The position numbers and the translations under genes were made by a program. From Streptomyces zinciresistens K42 (GTDB lineage: Bacteria > Actinomycetota > Actinomycetes > Streptomycetales > Streptomycetaceae), in assembly GCF_000225525.1 (NCBI RefSeq), contig NZ_AGBF01000004.1, positions 62,001 through 126,000 on the forward strand: DNA of 64,000 nt, given 5' to 3'. Shown piece by piece: positions 46,364-55,216 of this stretch (positions are counted from its first letter, which is position 1; each line of letters opens with the position of its first letter). The notes under the pieces are model-generated. The model was given only the letters and a program-made list of their open reading frames with translations. It searched no databases and was not told the origin of the DNA.

Positions 46364-47194
46364 TCAGCCGGTGGCCAGGGCCTTCAGCCGGTCCAGGGTG
46401 CCGTTGAAGCGGTTGTGGTCACCGACGGTCCGCCCGGAGGAGGTGTACTGCCACATCGTGTAGTAGCTCCAGCCCGCCGGGAGTTCGCCCACCGTGCTCG
46501 CGTAGCGGGCGATCCACAGCGGGTTGGCGGCGGCGAAGCCGCTGTAGTTGCCGGTGCACTGCTTCCACCAGCTGGTGGCCGTGTAGATGACGGGCCCGCG
46601 CCCGGTACGGGCCTTGTAGCGGTTCAGGAAGTCGCGGATCCAGGTGACCATCGCGGACGGCGTCTTGCCGTAGCAGGCCGCGCCGTACGGGTTCCACTCG
46701 ATGTCCAGGGCGCCGGGCAGGGTCCGGCCGTCCCGGGACCAGCCGCCGCCGTGGTCGATGAAGTAGTCGGCCTGCTTTGCTCCGCCGGAGGTGTCCGGCG
46801 TCGCGAAGTGGTAGGCGCCGCGGATCATCCCGACGTCGTACGCGCCCTTGTACTGACGTGAGAAGTAGGGGTTGGTGTAGTACGTCCCCTCGGTGGCCTT
46901 GACGTAGGCCCACTTGACGCCGCTGCTCCACAGCGTCGGCCAGGCGACGTCGCCCTGGTAGCTGGAGACGTCCACGCCCTCGGTCTGGGTGGCGAGGACG
47001 GCGGCGCCGCCGCTGTGGACGCCGTCGTGGGCCGCGACGCCCGCGCCCATCGAGGCGGAGCCGCGCGGCGGGGTGTCGTCGCCGGCGAAGGAGGGCCGGG
47101 CGGACAGGGCGAGGAGGGCCAGGGTCAGGGTGAGGGCGAGCAGGAGTCCGGTCGGATACAGGCGGCGGGAGCGGAGCTGTTCAGGTCGGTGCAC
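46364..47194 (-). CDS. Secreted GH25 muramidase (lysozyme)
   Basis: A 276-aa secreted 1,4-beta-N-acetylmuramidase. A signal peptide with Arg-rich start, hydrophobic core (GLLLALTLTLALLAL) and cleavage motif PSFA (about residue 37) is clear. The GH25 barrel shows GVDVSSYQGDVAW, YVKATEG, RGAYHFATPD, the catalytic ALDIEWNPYG, and a final TMWQYTSSGRTVGDHNRFNGTLDRL. Family enzymes cleave peptidoglycan glycan strands and can serve in autolysis or attack on other bacteria. Converges on lon. Confidence 0.92.
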   Translation of the reverse strand: MHRPEQLRSRRLYPTGLLLALTLTLALLALSARPSFAGDDTPPRGSASMGAGVAAHDGVHSGGAAVLATQTEGVDVSSYQGDVAWPTLWSSGVKWAYVKATEGTYYTNPYFSRQYKGAYDVGMIRGAYHFATPDTSGGAKQADYFIDHGGGWSRDGRTLPGALDIEWNPYGAACYGKTPSAMVTWIRDFLNRYKARTGRGPVIYTATSWWKQCTGNYSGFAAANPLWIARYASTVGELPAGWSYYTMWQYTSSGRTVGDHNRFNGTLDRLKALATG

Positions 47195-47427
47195 GGGCCC
47201 AGCGTGCCTCCGGCGGCCCGGCGCCGCGCGCCGGGAGCGTCCGGATGCCGCACACGCGCCCCCGCGCCCCCGCGACGCCCACCGGTCCGGGTCCGGCCCG
47301 CAGAAGGGCAGGTGGAAGGGGGTCCGCAGGCTGCCGCCGCCGCGGGCCTGCGGAATACTGGCGGCGCCGCTGCGAAGAAGGCGGCCGGCGAAGACGTCCG
47401 GACCGGGACACCTAGGCGGGAACTGAC

Positions 47428-47919
47428 GTGCACGAAGACGCGAACGACCACGCGCGTGAAGCGGGACCCGGCGTGTCCGGCGGGATGGGCCGGCCCGAGT
47501 TCCTCGACCTGGAACGCGAGTTGACGGTGCTGTTCCGGCGGGCGCGGGCCAAGCAGGGCGAGATGGCCCGCGAGGTCCATCCGGACCTGGAGTCGGCCGC
47601 GTACGGACTGCTGGTCCGTCTGGACGAGTCCGAGCGGATGCGGGCCACCGAGCTCGCCGCCTACATCGGCGTCGGCAAGGCCACCATGTCCCGCCAGCTG
47701 CGCGCCCTGGAGGACCTCGGCCTGGTGGCCCGCGAGCCCGACCCCGCCGACGGCCGGGCCTGGCTGGTGCACCTCACCGAGGAGGGGCGCGGCCGGGTCG
47801 CCAAGGTGCGCGAGGCCAGGCGGGCGCGGTACGTCGCCCAGCTGTCCGACTGGGACCGGGGCGAGGTCGCCGAGCTGGCACGGCTGCTCAACCAGCTGAA
47901 CCGGGGCATGGAGAAGTAG
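47428..47919 (+). CDS. MarR-family transcriptional regulator
   Basis: A 163-aa winged-helix regulator. The DNA-binding core is RATELAAYIGVGKATMSRQLRALEDLGLVAREPDPADGRAWLVHLTEEG, flanked by dimerisation helices. The GTG at 47428 starts MHEDANDH; GTG 47473 is an alternative. No adjacent target gene is obvious: GH25 is divergent 233 bp away and PP2C converges. Ligand unknown. Confidence 0.88.
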   Translation: MHEDANDHAREAGPGVSGGMGRPEFLDLERELTVLFRRARAKQGEMAREVHPDLESAAYGLLVRLDESERMRATELAAYIGVGKATMSRQLRALEDLGLVAREPDPADGRAWLVHLTEEGRGRVAKVREARRARYVAQLSDWDRGEVAELARLLNQLNRGMEK

Positions 47920-48022
47920 TCCCGCGGCGCACGGGCTCCCGCGCGCGGCCGGGCCGCCCCGGCTGCGGAGGTCAGGAACCGCGCCGGTCCGCCGGGCTCC
48001 CGCGCGCGGCCGGGCCGCCCGC

Positions 48023-48811
48023 TCACAGCTCCACGTACACGGCCGTCGCGTCGTCGTGGAGCTTGCTGCGGCCCAGACGGGTCCGCTCCCCGGCGTCGGC
48101 CGCCTCCAGCTCCCGCACCCGCGCCACCAGCGCGCCCGCCCCCTCCTTGCGCACGAGGGCGAGGCAGTCGCCCCAGTCGCCCGCGCGGAACCTGTCCACC
48201 CAGCGCGTCGCCCCGTCCGTCAGCGCCAGCAGCGCGCGCACCCCGGCGTGCGGGACGGCGCCCGTCACCGCGCGCGCCGCGACCGAGGGATCGGCCGCCG
48301 CGGTCCAGAAGCCGCCCTCCCTGTTGCGGACGTGGGCGTCGATGTACGCGTCCGTGGCCAGCGAGGAGCGGGGCAGCCGGGCCAGCCGGTCGTCCAGGTG
48401 CGCGGTGACCGTACCGTCGGGGGACTCCACCAGCAGGGCCGAGTCGGACAGCACCAGGTACTCGACCGCCTCGGCGGACCACCGCGCCAGGACGACGGTT
48501 GCCTGCGGAGTGCGCGGGTGAGAAAGGTCACAGGTGTCCGCGTGTGCCTCCGCGGTCCGCGCGACGGCTCGGGCCAGCGTCTCGGCGAGCGGAACATCCG
48601 GGAGGGAAACGGTCAGTTCGGTCAGGGCGCCGCCGAGCCGCGCGGTGTACCAGTGAACGGAATGCAGGCAGCCGGTCCCGCCTCTCGGCGGCGTCACCCC
48701 GTCCAGCACGACCAGTGCGCCGCCCTGTCCCGACGCGGGAAGCGCGACACTCGCGAAGTCCTCGTTGGTGCGGGCCGGATCGCCGGACTCCGAAACAAGC
48801 TCAGTTCGCAT
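48023..48811 (-). CDS. PP2C-like serine/threonine phosphatase domain protein
   Basis: A 262-aa soluble protein with a PPM-type fold: NEDFASVALPASGQGGALVVLDGVTPPRGG near the N-terminus, AHADTCDLSHPRTPQATVVLARW in the middle, and ALTDGATRWVDRF and KLHDDATAVYVEL at the end. The metal-binding Asp residues are partly kept (LDG, LTDGA, HDDAT). The usual DG[MV]GG motif is modified to DGVTPP, so activity is not certain. ATG 48811 is chosen over an extended frame. Confidence 0.78.
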   Translation of the reverse strand: MRTELVSESGDPARTNEDFASVALPASGQGGALVVLDGVTPPRGGTGCLHSVHWYTARLGGALTELTVSLPDVPLAETLARAVARTAEAHADTCDLSHPRTPQATVVLARWSAEAVEYLVLSDSALLVESPDGTVTAHLDDRLARLPRSSLATDAYIDAHVRNREGGFWTAAADPSVAARAVTGAVPHAGVRALLALTDGATRWVDRFRAGDWGDCLALVRKEGAGALVARVRELEAADAGERTRLGRSKLHDDATAVYVEL

Positions 48812-49218
48812 CCGGTCAGTCTGCACGAGCCCTCCACGCGGGGCGCGAAGGGGCCGCATCAGATGCCGAACGGGTACGGCGGCGCAGGCCACGTGCCTGA
48901 TTTGGGCGGGAATACCGCCACTGCGGGAAGACGTGGCGGCGAATACTGCCACCGCCCGCCGCAGACGTCCAACCGGCCCGCCGCGCCGGGCCCGTGCGCC
49001 CGCCGGAGGAACTTGCCCGCCAACTCCCCTCCGGGGTTCACTCCTTCGGGTGGCGGGTCAGGTGATGCGTACCCGTCGCCTACCGGCACTGGGAGGGTCG
49101 GGGACCGGTGAGGGCGCCCCCCAGACGCGACCCGGTCGCGAGCGCGGGGGAGGGTGGACGTACGGTCGGCGGCAGTTGACGCAACGTCACCCGGTCCGAT
49201 GGGTACCACGAGTCAGGA
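48812..49218. promoter_or_regulatory. Divergent promoter region with paired dyad repeats
   Basis: A 407-bp spacer between the PP2C and conservon genes. It contains GGCGGGAATACCGCCAC (48905-48921) and GGCGGCGAATACTGCCAC (48935-48952), two imperfect copies spaced 30 bp, each with GGCGG...CCGCC-type symmetry. No coding sequence is supported. Confidence 0.5.
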
Positions 49219-52017
49219 ATGCGAGCACCGGTGCAGAAGACGCGGCCTCGTCGCTCAGGCAAGCAGACGGCCTCCGCAGGGGCCGCGCGGCCCACTCCCG
49301 GCACCACCGACACCGCCGCACCAGCCGGCAGGGGGCGCCCCACACACGTACGGAACCGGCTGATCGTCGCCGTCGCCGTGGTCGCCGCCGCGATCGCCGC
49401 CGCCGGTGCGCCCTCGGTCGTCGCCGCCTCCGGGCAGCTCAGCGACAGCCAGGGGCTGGTGACCCTCGCCGAGCAGACCGAGAACGCGCTCACCCTCGCC
49501 CACTCCCTGGCCGACGAGCGCGACGAGGTCACCGCCTACGTCGCCGCCGGCCGCCCCAAGGCCAAGGCGCCCAGCGAGCAGCGCAGCGTCCGCGTCGACC
49601 GCCAGGTCGAGGAACTGCGCGCCGACACCGGCCTGCCCGCCTCGCTGCGCGACGACCTCGGCGCCATAGCGGGCCTGCGCCGCGCGGCGCTCACCGGCAA
49701 GAGCACCGCGCTGCAGACGCACGGCTCCTACTCGGCCGCCATCACCGAACTGCGCGGCCTCGCCGAGCGGCTGGCCGAGCGGATGCCCGCCCGCGCCGGC
49801 GCCGGGGCCTACGCGCTCGCCGAACTCGACTCCGCCGTCCAGCAGGCCGCCGCCGCCCGCGGCCTGCTGCTCGCCGCGCTGAGCGTGCCGTCCACCCCCC
49901 GGACGGTCATCGACCCGATCACCGGCATCGCCACCACCGGCAGGACTTCCTCCGACGCCGACGCCGAGCAGCGCGCCGCCCTCAGCGCCGCCGCCCAGCA
50001 GGCCCGGGTGCGCTCCGACGCCTCCCTCGCCGACTTCCGCGACACCGCCCCCGACGCCGCGCGGGCCTCGTACGACTCCACGGTGACCGGCCCCGAGGTC
50101 GACAGCGCCGAGAAGTACCTCGCCGCCCTCACCGACGAGGCCACGTTCTCCGACCGCGACCTGGCCACCGACGTGCGGCGGGCCGAGGCCGCCCTGTCCG
50201 CCCGCGTCGACTCCATGCGCGGCGCCGAGTCCGCGCTCTACGACCGCCGCACCAAGGCCCTGGCCCAGCTGCGCGACGACGACGTCACCGCCTTGGAGAT
50301 CCGCGTCGCGCTCCTCGGCGTGCTGATGCTGCTCGCCGTCGGCGTCGCCACCGGCATGGCCCGCAGCCTGACCCGCCCGCTCGCCGTGCTCCGGCTCGGT
50401 TCCGCGCGGCTCGCCCGGTCCGAGGACCCGGCCGCCGAGGAACCCGTCAAGTTCACCGGCCGCAAGGACGAGTTCGCCCAGGTCGTCGACTCCGTCAACG
50501 CCCTGCACGCGCACGCCGCCGGACTGTACGAGCGCCTCGCCACCCTGGAGTCCGACCGCAAGCACCTCGTCGGCCAGCGGCAGAAGATGGCCGACGCCCG
50601 CGAGGAACTGCGCGGTGAACTCTCCGACTCCGCAACCCAGTTGGAGCGGCTGCGGGAGACCATCGGCTCCACCTTCGTCAACCTCGCCCTGCGCACCCTC
50701 GGCCTGGTGGAGCGGCAACTCGCCCTCATCGAGGGCCTGGAGGAGCGCGAACAGGACCCCGAGCGGCTGGCGACGCTGTTCAAGCTCGACCACCTCGCCA
50801 CCGTGATGCGCCGGCACAGCGAGAACCTCCTCGTGCTGGCCGGCACCGAACACGTCCAGCAGAGCGCGGGACCGGTCCCGCTGGTGGACGTCGTGCGCGC
50901 GGCCGTCAGCGAGATCGAGCGCTACGAGCGCGTCCGCATCGCCGCCCTGCCCCCGCACGCGCACGTGGCGGGCTTCGCCGCCGACGACCTCTCCCACCTG
51001 CTGGCCGAACTCATGGAGAACGCCACCTCGTTCTCCCCGCCCGACCTGCCCGTCGAGATCTCCGGCCGGCTGCTGGAGGGCGGCGAGGTCATGCTCTCCG
51101 TCCAGGACGAGGGCATCGGCATGGCGGACGACCGCCTCACCCGGCTCAACTCCCGGCTCACCGGCTTCGACCCGGAGGCCACCTACGACCAGGAGGGCGA
51201 GGGCGGCCTGGGCCTCGGCCTGTACGTCGTCGCCCGCCTCGCCCACCGCCACGGTGTGCGCGTCCAGTTGCGCGAGCAGAAGCAGGGCGGCGTCGCGGCG
51301 GTCGCGGTGCTCCCGACGGCACTGCTCGCGGACGCCCCCGCCACGGCGGTCCCCTCGGACGCCCCGCACCCCGGCGCCGGCCCGTCCGTCTCCCTGCCGG
51401 GCGCCGACGCCGAGGCCAACTCCCCCGTCCTGCCGGACCGTTCGAAGCAGCGCGACCCGCTGGTGGAGCTGGCCGAGCGGGCCGTACGGGAGTCGGAGGC
51501 GGCCGCCGAGCGGGAGGGCCGCGCCACGGCCGCGCCCGTCACGGAACCGGCCGCGGAACCGGCGGACGGCGGGCACGCCGAGTCGCCCGCCGAGACCACC
51601 ATGGAACTGCTCCTCCCGGAGCAGCCCTCCGCTCCGGCCCCCGGGGAGGCGCGGGCCCCCGCCGCCGACCCGTACGCCATCGGCCCCGACGCCCACGAGC
51701 GGGCCGGGGACGACCGGGACGACACCGGCGAGCGGGAGGAAAGAGGGGAACCCGTCACCGACAAGGGGCTGCCCAAGCGGACCCCGAAGATCACCGCACC
51801 CCCGTCCGTCCCGCGCCAGCGCGCCGGATCCGTCGACGCCGAAGCCCTGCGGCGCCGGCTCGGCGGCTTCCGCCAGGGAGCACGGGCCGGCCACCGCGAC
51901 GTGGAGGCGGAGATCGCCGAGCAGACCGGAGCCACCGCGGCGCCCGCCGCGGGAACCGCCGCACGCATCGAATCCGAAGCAGCCACGGGGGGCACCGCCG
52001 AGGAGGCAAGCAGTTGA
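49219..52017 (+). CDS. Conservon-type sensor histidine kinase with nitrate-sensor-like domain (CvnA)
   Basis: A 932-aa membrane protein heading a conservon. A first helix (about 46-68) and a second (about 360-380) enclose an all-helical NIT-like extracytoplasmic domain (about 70-355). A HAMP-like segment and coiled coil follow, then a degenerate dimerisation region without an obvious phospho-His, and an ATPase domain (LLAELMENATSFSPPD about 593, DEGIGM about 630, GLGLYVVARLAHRHGV about 665). The last 230 residues are disordered Ala/Pro/Glu-rich. Such proteins signal through partner roadblock, DUF742 and GTPase proteins. GTG 49231 is an alternative start. Confidence 0.9.
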   Translation: MRAPVQKTRPRRSGKQTASAGAARPTPGTTDTAAPAGRGRPTHVRNRLIVAVAVVAAAIAAAGAPSVVAASGQLSDSQGLVTLAEQTENALTLAHSLADERDEVTAYVAAGRPKAKAPSEQRSVRVDRQVEELRADTGLPASLRDDLGAIAGLRRAALTGKSTALQTHGSYSAAITELRGLAERLAERMPARAGAGAYALAELDSAVQQAAAARGLLLAALSVPSTPRTVIDPITGIATTGRTSSDADAEQRAALSAAAQQARVRSDASLADFRDTAPDAARASYDSTVTGPEVDSAEKYLAALTDEATFSDRDLATDVRRAEAALSARVDSMRGAESALYDRRTKALAQLRDDDVTALEIRVALLGVLMLLAVGVATGMARSLTRPLAVLRLGSARLARSEDPAAEEPVKFTGRKDEFAQVVDSVNALHAHAAGLYERLATLESDRKHLVGQRQKMADAREELRGELSDSATQLERLRETIGSTFVNLALRTLGLVERQLALIEGLEEREQDPERLATLFKLDHLATVMRRHSENLLVLAGTEHVQQSAGPVPLVDVVRAAVSEIERYERVRIAALPPHAHVAGFAADDLSHLLAELMENATSFSPPDLPVEISGRLLEGGEVMLSVQDEGIGMADDRLTRLNSRLTGFDPEATYDQEGEGGLGLGLYVVARLAHRHGVRVQLREQKQGGVAAVAVLPTALLADAPATAVPSDAPHPGAGPSVSLPGADAEANSPVLPDRSKQRDPLVELAERAVRESEAAAEREGRATAAPVTEPAAEPADGGHAESPAETTMELLLPEQPSAPAPGEARAPAADPYAIGPDAHERAGDDRDDTGEREERGEPVTDKGLPKRTPKITAPPSVPRQRAGSVDAEALRRRLGGFRQGARAGHRDVEAEIAEQTGATAAPAAGTAARIESEAATGGTAEEASS

Positions 52018-52517
52018 CCGCGCCCAGCACCTTCGGACTGAGCAGTGAAGCCCGCAACCTGCACTGGCTGCTGACGAATCTGGTCGAGGAGGTGCCGGGC
52101 ATCCAGTCCGTCGCCGTCGTCTCCTCCGACGGCCTGCTCCTGCTCTCCTCCGACCACTCCCGCAACGACGCGGCCCGGGGAGGCGGGGACGACCGGCCCG
52201 CCGGTCCCCGCGGCTCCTCCGCCGACCTCGCCACCATCGTCTCCGGCATCGGCAGCCTGACCCTCGGCGCCGCCAAGCTGATGCAGTACGGCGGCGTCAA
52301 GCACACGATGGTCGCCATGGACGAGGGCAGCCTGTTCGTGATGTCCATCAGCGACGGCTCACTGCTCGGCGTACACGGCCTGGCCGACTGCGACATGAGC
52401 GTCGTGGCCTACCACATGGCGCTCTTCGTCGGCCGCGCCGGCCATGTCCTCACCCCCGAACTCCGCAGCGAACTGCGCACCTCCCTGACGGCGGCGCCGG
52501 CGGGGAGCACCCGTTGA
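52014..52517 (+). CDS. Roadblock/LC7 domain protein (CvnB)
   Basis: A 167-aa roadblock/LC7 protein, normally a GTPase-activating partner of the conservon GTPase. Typical features are LHWLLTNLVEEVPGIQSVAVVSSDGLLLLSSD, then LATIVSGIGSLTLGAAKLM and MVAMDEGSLFVMSISDGSLLGVHG. A loop (RNDAARGGGDDRPAGPRGS, about 44-62) is longer than usual. It starts with TTG overlapping the kinase stop codon as TTGA after GAGGAGG. The next gene starts the same way. Confidence 0.92.
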   Translation: MTAPSTFGLSSEARNLHWLLTNLVEEVPGIQSVAVVSSDGLLLLSSDHSRNDAARGGGDDRPAGPRGSSADLATIVSGIGSLTLGAAKLMQYGGVKHTMVAMDEGSLFVMSISDGSLLGVHGLADCDMSVVAYHMALFVGRAGHVLTPELRSELRTSLTAAPAGSTR

Positions 52518-52849
52518 GCGACCCCCCGCGCGGCAGGCCGAAACTCCCCGTGCGCGGCGGCGACCGCAAGGCCGCCCGGGTACGCCCCTACTCGCTCACC
52601 GGCGGCCGCACCCGCTCCGGCCACGTCCTCCTCGTAGAGACGTCGTGGCGGACGACCCCATCACCGGGCAGGGTCCCAACTCCGCCGCGAAGTGCGCGGC
52701 GGCCCACCTCGCCTCGATCGTCGAGCACGGGGACAGGGAGTTCGACGAGGCGTGGATGCGCGCCGCGTTCGCGCGCTACCGGGACACCGCGCGGCACGTC
52801 ACCGAGTGGACCAACGCCATGCCGGCGCCGCCGCCGGAGCGCATCCTGA
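52514..52849 (+). pseudogene. Truncated DUF742 (CvnC) gene
   Basis: The TTG at 52514 overlaps the roadblock stop. The first 43 residues are a normal DUF742 N-terminus (RKAARVRPYSLTGGRTRSGHVLLVET), but homology ends sharply near base 52640. From there to 52849 the frame is a nonsense reading of a styrene-monooxygenase-like sequence. The winged-helix part of DUF742 is missing, and the GTPase that usually follows is absent too. It looks like a deletion that fused two genes out of frame. Confidence 0.8.
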
Positions 52850-52989
52850 ACCTGATCGCCGCCGCCGGCCGACTGCCGCCGGTCGCCGCCCGGTTCGCCA
52901 CCAGGCTCAGCGATCCGTCCGACTTCGAGGACTGCTTCCACGATCCGGAGCGGACCGGGGCGTATCCGGCGTCGGTTTCCGGAGCCTGA
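52642..52989 (+). pseudogene. 3' remnant of a styrene/indole monooxygenase-like FAD enzyme
   Basis: Reading from 52642 gives VADDPITGQGPNSAAKCAAAHLASIVEHGDREFDEAWMRAAF and ends near residue 115 with FEDCFHDPERTGAYP. This is the C-terminal third of a StyA-type flavoprotein: the DPITGQG motif normally contacts FAD and is preceded by about 290 residues with the GxGxxG nucleotide fold, all absent here. It joins the DUF742 remnant without spacer and in another frame. Its end overlaps the NlpC gene tail by 83 bp. Confidence 0.75.
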
Positions 52990-54043
52990 CGGAGCCCTGC
53001 GGGCGCGGGCGCACGGCGCCCAGGACCGGGTTCGAGGCGAGGGGGGAGACCTTGACCTTCCCGCCCGGCCGGGGGGCCTGCACGACCTTGCCGTTGCCGA
53101 CGTACAGCGCCACATGGGTCGCGTCGGGGAAGTAGACGACCAGGTCGCCGGGGCGCAGCCGGTTCAGCGGGACGCGCTCCAGGCGGGCCCACTGCTCCTG
53201 GCTGGTGCGGGGGATGGGGGTGCCGGCGCTGGCCCACGCCCGCGACGTCAGCCCCGAGCAGTCGAAGGACCCCGGGCCCTGCGCGCCCCACCGGTACGGT
53301 TTGCCGAGCTGCCGCTGGGCGTAGCGGACCGCGCGGCGGGCGCCCGAGGAGGGCTTGCTGTCGTCCTTCGCGAGCGTGCCGGAGGCCAGGAGGTCCTGCT
53401 GCGCCGCGTCCACGCCCTTCCTCTCGAACTCGTCCAGGGCCGTGAGCCGGTCCGCGGTGAGGGAGGCGAGCAGTTCCTCCACCTTGCCGAGGCGCTCGCG
53501 CACGGTGTCCCGGTCCTTCTTCCGCCGCTCGGCCAGGACGAGTTGATCGTCCAGGGCCTTGCGCGCCCGGCGGGCCAGCTCGCCTGCCCTGGTCTCGGTG
53601 CCGGTCAGCCGGCCGACCGTCTCGGCGCGCTCGCGGGCCAGCAGGCCGATGACATGGCCCTGGTCCAGGGCGTGCTGCGGGTCGCGGGCCAGCAGCAGGC
53701 GTACGTACGGCGAGATGTCCGTGGTGTTCTGGTACTGCTGGCGGGCCAGGCGGCCGGCCGCGCCCCTGCTGTCGTGCAGCCGCAGCCGGGCCGCGGCGAG
53801 CGCGGTGTCCAGGCGGGCCGCCTCGGCACGCTGCTTCCTCAGCCTGTCCGCGGTGGCGTTGTACGCCTCCGTCGCCTGCTCGGTCTCGCGGTACAGCCGC
53901 TGAAGGTCCGTCAGCAGCGTTGCCGTGGAGCGGTCCTGGGGCGGGGGCTCGGGGGCCGTCGGCGCGGCCGTCGCGGGCAGGGGGGCGAGCAGGGCGGCCG
54001 ACACCGCCGTCGTGCACGCCAGACGGAGCAGCCTTCCTGACAT
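52907..54043 (-). CDS. Secreted NlpC/P60 peptidoglycan hydrolase
   Basis: A 378-aa exported endopeptidase of the RipA type. The signal peptide ends at ATAA (about residue 27). A long coiled coil covers 38-215. The NlpC/P60 domain spans about 235-345 with Cys262 in SFDCSGLTSRAW and His310 in ATHVALYVG; the third polar position is Gln322. It would cleave D-Glu-(meso/LL)-A2pm bonds during wall remodelling. The start ATG follows GGAGGTGAT. The C-terminal ~30 residues are disordered and overlap the monooxygenase remnant. Confidence 0.9.
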   Translation of the reverse strand: MSGRLLRLACTTAVSAALLAPLPATAAPTAPEPPPQDRSTATLLTDLQRLYRETEQATEAYNATADRLRKQRAEAARLDTALAAARLRLHDSRGAAGRLARQQYQNTTDISPYVRLLLARDPQHALDQGHVIGLLARERAETVGRLTGTETRAGELARRARKALDDQLVLAERRKKDRDTVRERLGKVEELLASLTADRLTALDEFERKGVDAAQQDLLASGTLAKDDSKPSSGARRAVRYAQRQLGKPYRWGAQGPGSFDCSGLTSRAWASAGTPIPRTSQEQWARLERVPLNRLRPGDLVVYFPDATHVALYVGNGKVVQAPRPGGKVKVSPLASNPVLGAVRPRPQGSVRLRKPTPDTPRSAPDRGSSPRSRTDR

Positions 54044-54055
54044 GTCATCACCTCC

Positions 54056-54083
54056 GGTGCGGAGAGGCTCTCTGCTCCGCACC
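54056..54083 (-). promoter_or_regulatory. Leader hairpin next to the NlpC ribosome site
   Basis: GGTGCGGAG (54056-54064) pairs with CTCCGCACC (54075-54083) around a 10-base loop. In the NlpC transcript the stem ends directly before GGAGGTGAT. It does not match the c-di-AMP ydaO riboswitch consensus that often precedes such genes. Confidence 0.4.
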
Positions 54084-54231
54084 GCGAGCATCAAGCCGAC
54101 GCTCCCGGTTCGCGCGCGGGATGTGCGATGTTCGGCGTACGCCGGTCACCCGTGGGGGTCGTCCCGGGGATGGGCGGCGTGTCGTGCGGCGGTGGGGTGG
54201 TGCGGCGGCGGGGTGCTGGGACGGTGCGGCG

Positions 54232-54570
54232 TCAGGGGGTGTCGCGCGGTGCGTCTTGTGGGGGGTTGCGGGGTGTGGTGCGCGGTCTTGACCATGGCCA
54301 GTTCAGGCGGCGGGCCTGCCCCTCCGGGGCGTACTCGTACTTCCAGCGGCGGCTGAGGCCGACTCGGCCGGTGCCGGTGCCGGTGCCGGTGCGGGGGACG
54401 CGGTGGTAGACGAGGACCGTGGGCGGGCCGCCGTGCGGATCGGGCACGGGGATGCGGTACGCCTTGGGCGGATGGCCGGTGATGCCCAGGAGCACGGGCA
54501 GGACGCGGCCGTCCATCGGGCCGCCCTCGAAGGGGGTGTCTTCGCTCTTCACGGGTCCAGTCTCAGCCAT
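54232..54570 (-). CDS. Small hypothetical protein
   Basis: A 112-aa protein of a Streptomyces-restricted type: an N-terminal DTPFEGGPMDGRVLPVLLGITGHPPKAYRIPVPDP and a C-terminal RWKYEYAPEGQARRLNWPWSR. Between them lies TGTGTGTG, encoded by GGTGCC reiterations at about 54372-54392. It starts inside the TetR gene (8-bp ATGGCTGA overlap), so the two are cotranslated. No function is known to me. Confidence 0.72.
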   Translation of the reverse strand: MAETGPVKSEDTPFEGGPMDGRVLPVLLGITGHPPKAYRIPVPDPHGGPPTVLVYHRVPRTGTGTGTGRVGLSRRWKYEYAPEGQARRLNWPWSRPRTTPRNPPQDAPRDTP

Positions 54571-55216
54571 CCGCCGACAGCGACTCGGCCAGGGCGGCGG
54601 TCTGGGGGTCGCGGGTCGCGGTGACGGAGAGCACGGCGACGAACTGGTCGACCAGCCAGTCGCGCAGTTCCTCCACGGGGGGCTGCTTGCCCTCGTCCAG
54701 CCAGATCAGGGACGCGGCCTCCACCGCGGTGATCCACATCCGGACGGTCATACGCAGCCGCAGGCCGGGGTCGGTGACTTCCAGGTGGCTGAGGATGTGC
54801 TCGGCGGCGGCGCGGCGGACACCGTCCACGGTGGCGGTCGTGCGGGACGTCTCGACGACGCTGCCGCCCTGGAGGAGGGCGCTGAAGCCGGCGTCGTGCT
54901 CGTCCACGAAGGCGAGGTAGCGGTCCAGGGCGCGGGAGAGGCGGGGGACGAGGGGGCCGTCGCGCGGTTCGTCGAAGCAGTTCCGGAGTTCCTCGGCGGC
55001 GGAGCGCAGGGCGGCCTCGTAGAGCTGCTGCTTGCCGCCGGGGAAGTAGCGGTAGACCAGGGGGCGGGAGACGCCGGCCGCCTCCGCCACGTCGTCCAGG
55101 GACACGTCCTCGGGCGCGCGGTGGGCGAAGAGGGTGAGGGCGGCTTCGAGGAGTTGGCTGCGGCGTTCCTCGACGCTCAGGCGGCGGTAGGCGGGGGTGG
55201 GGGCCGAGGACGTCAT
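54563..55216 (-). CDS. TetR-family transcriptional regulator
   Basis: A 217-aa repressor with HTH RRSQLLEAALTLFAHRAPEDVSLDDVAEAAGVSRPLVYRYFPGGKQQLYEAAL and a C-terminal TetR domain (MWITAVEAASLIWLDEG, VEELRDWLVDQFVAVL). It follows the AurF-type oxygenase gene on the same strand with 324 bp between them; this TetR/AurF neighbourhood recurs in Streptomyces, so the oxygenase promoter is a likely target. Confidence 0.92.
   Translation of the reverse strand: MTSSAPTPAYRRLSVEERRSQLLEAALTLFAHRAPEDVSLDDVAEAAGVSRPLVYRYFPGGKQQLYEAALRSAAEELRNCFDEPRDGPLVPRLSRALDRYLAFVDEHDAGFSALLQGGSVVETSRTTATVDGVRRAAAEHILSHLEVTDPGLRLRMTVRMWITAVEAASLIWLDEGKQPPVEELRDWLVDQFVAVLSVTATRDPQTAALAESLSADG

Noticed and set aside
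52014-52849. Complete four-gene conservon
   Set aside because: The DUF742 gene is truncated after 43 residues and no GTPase gene follows.
54044-54200. ydaO (c-di-AMP) riboswitch upstream of the NlpC gene
   Set aside because: The conserved ydaO blocks are not found in the minus-strand leader; only a simple hairpin is present.
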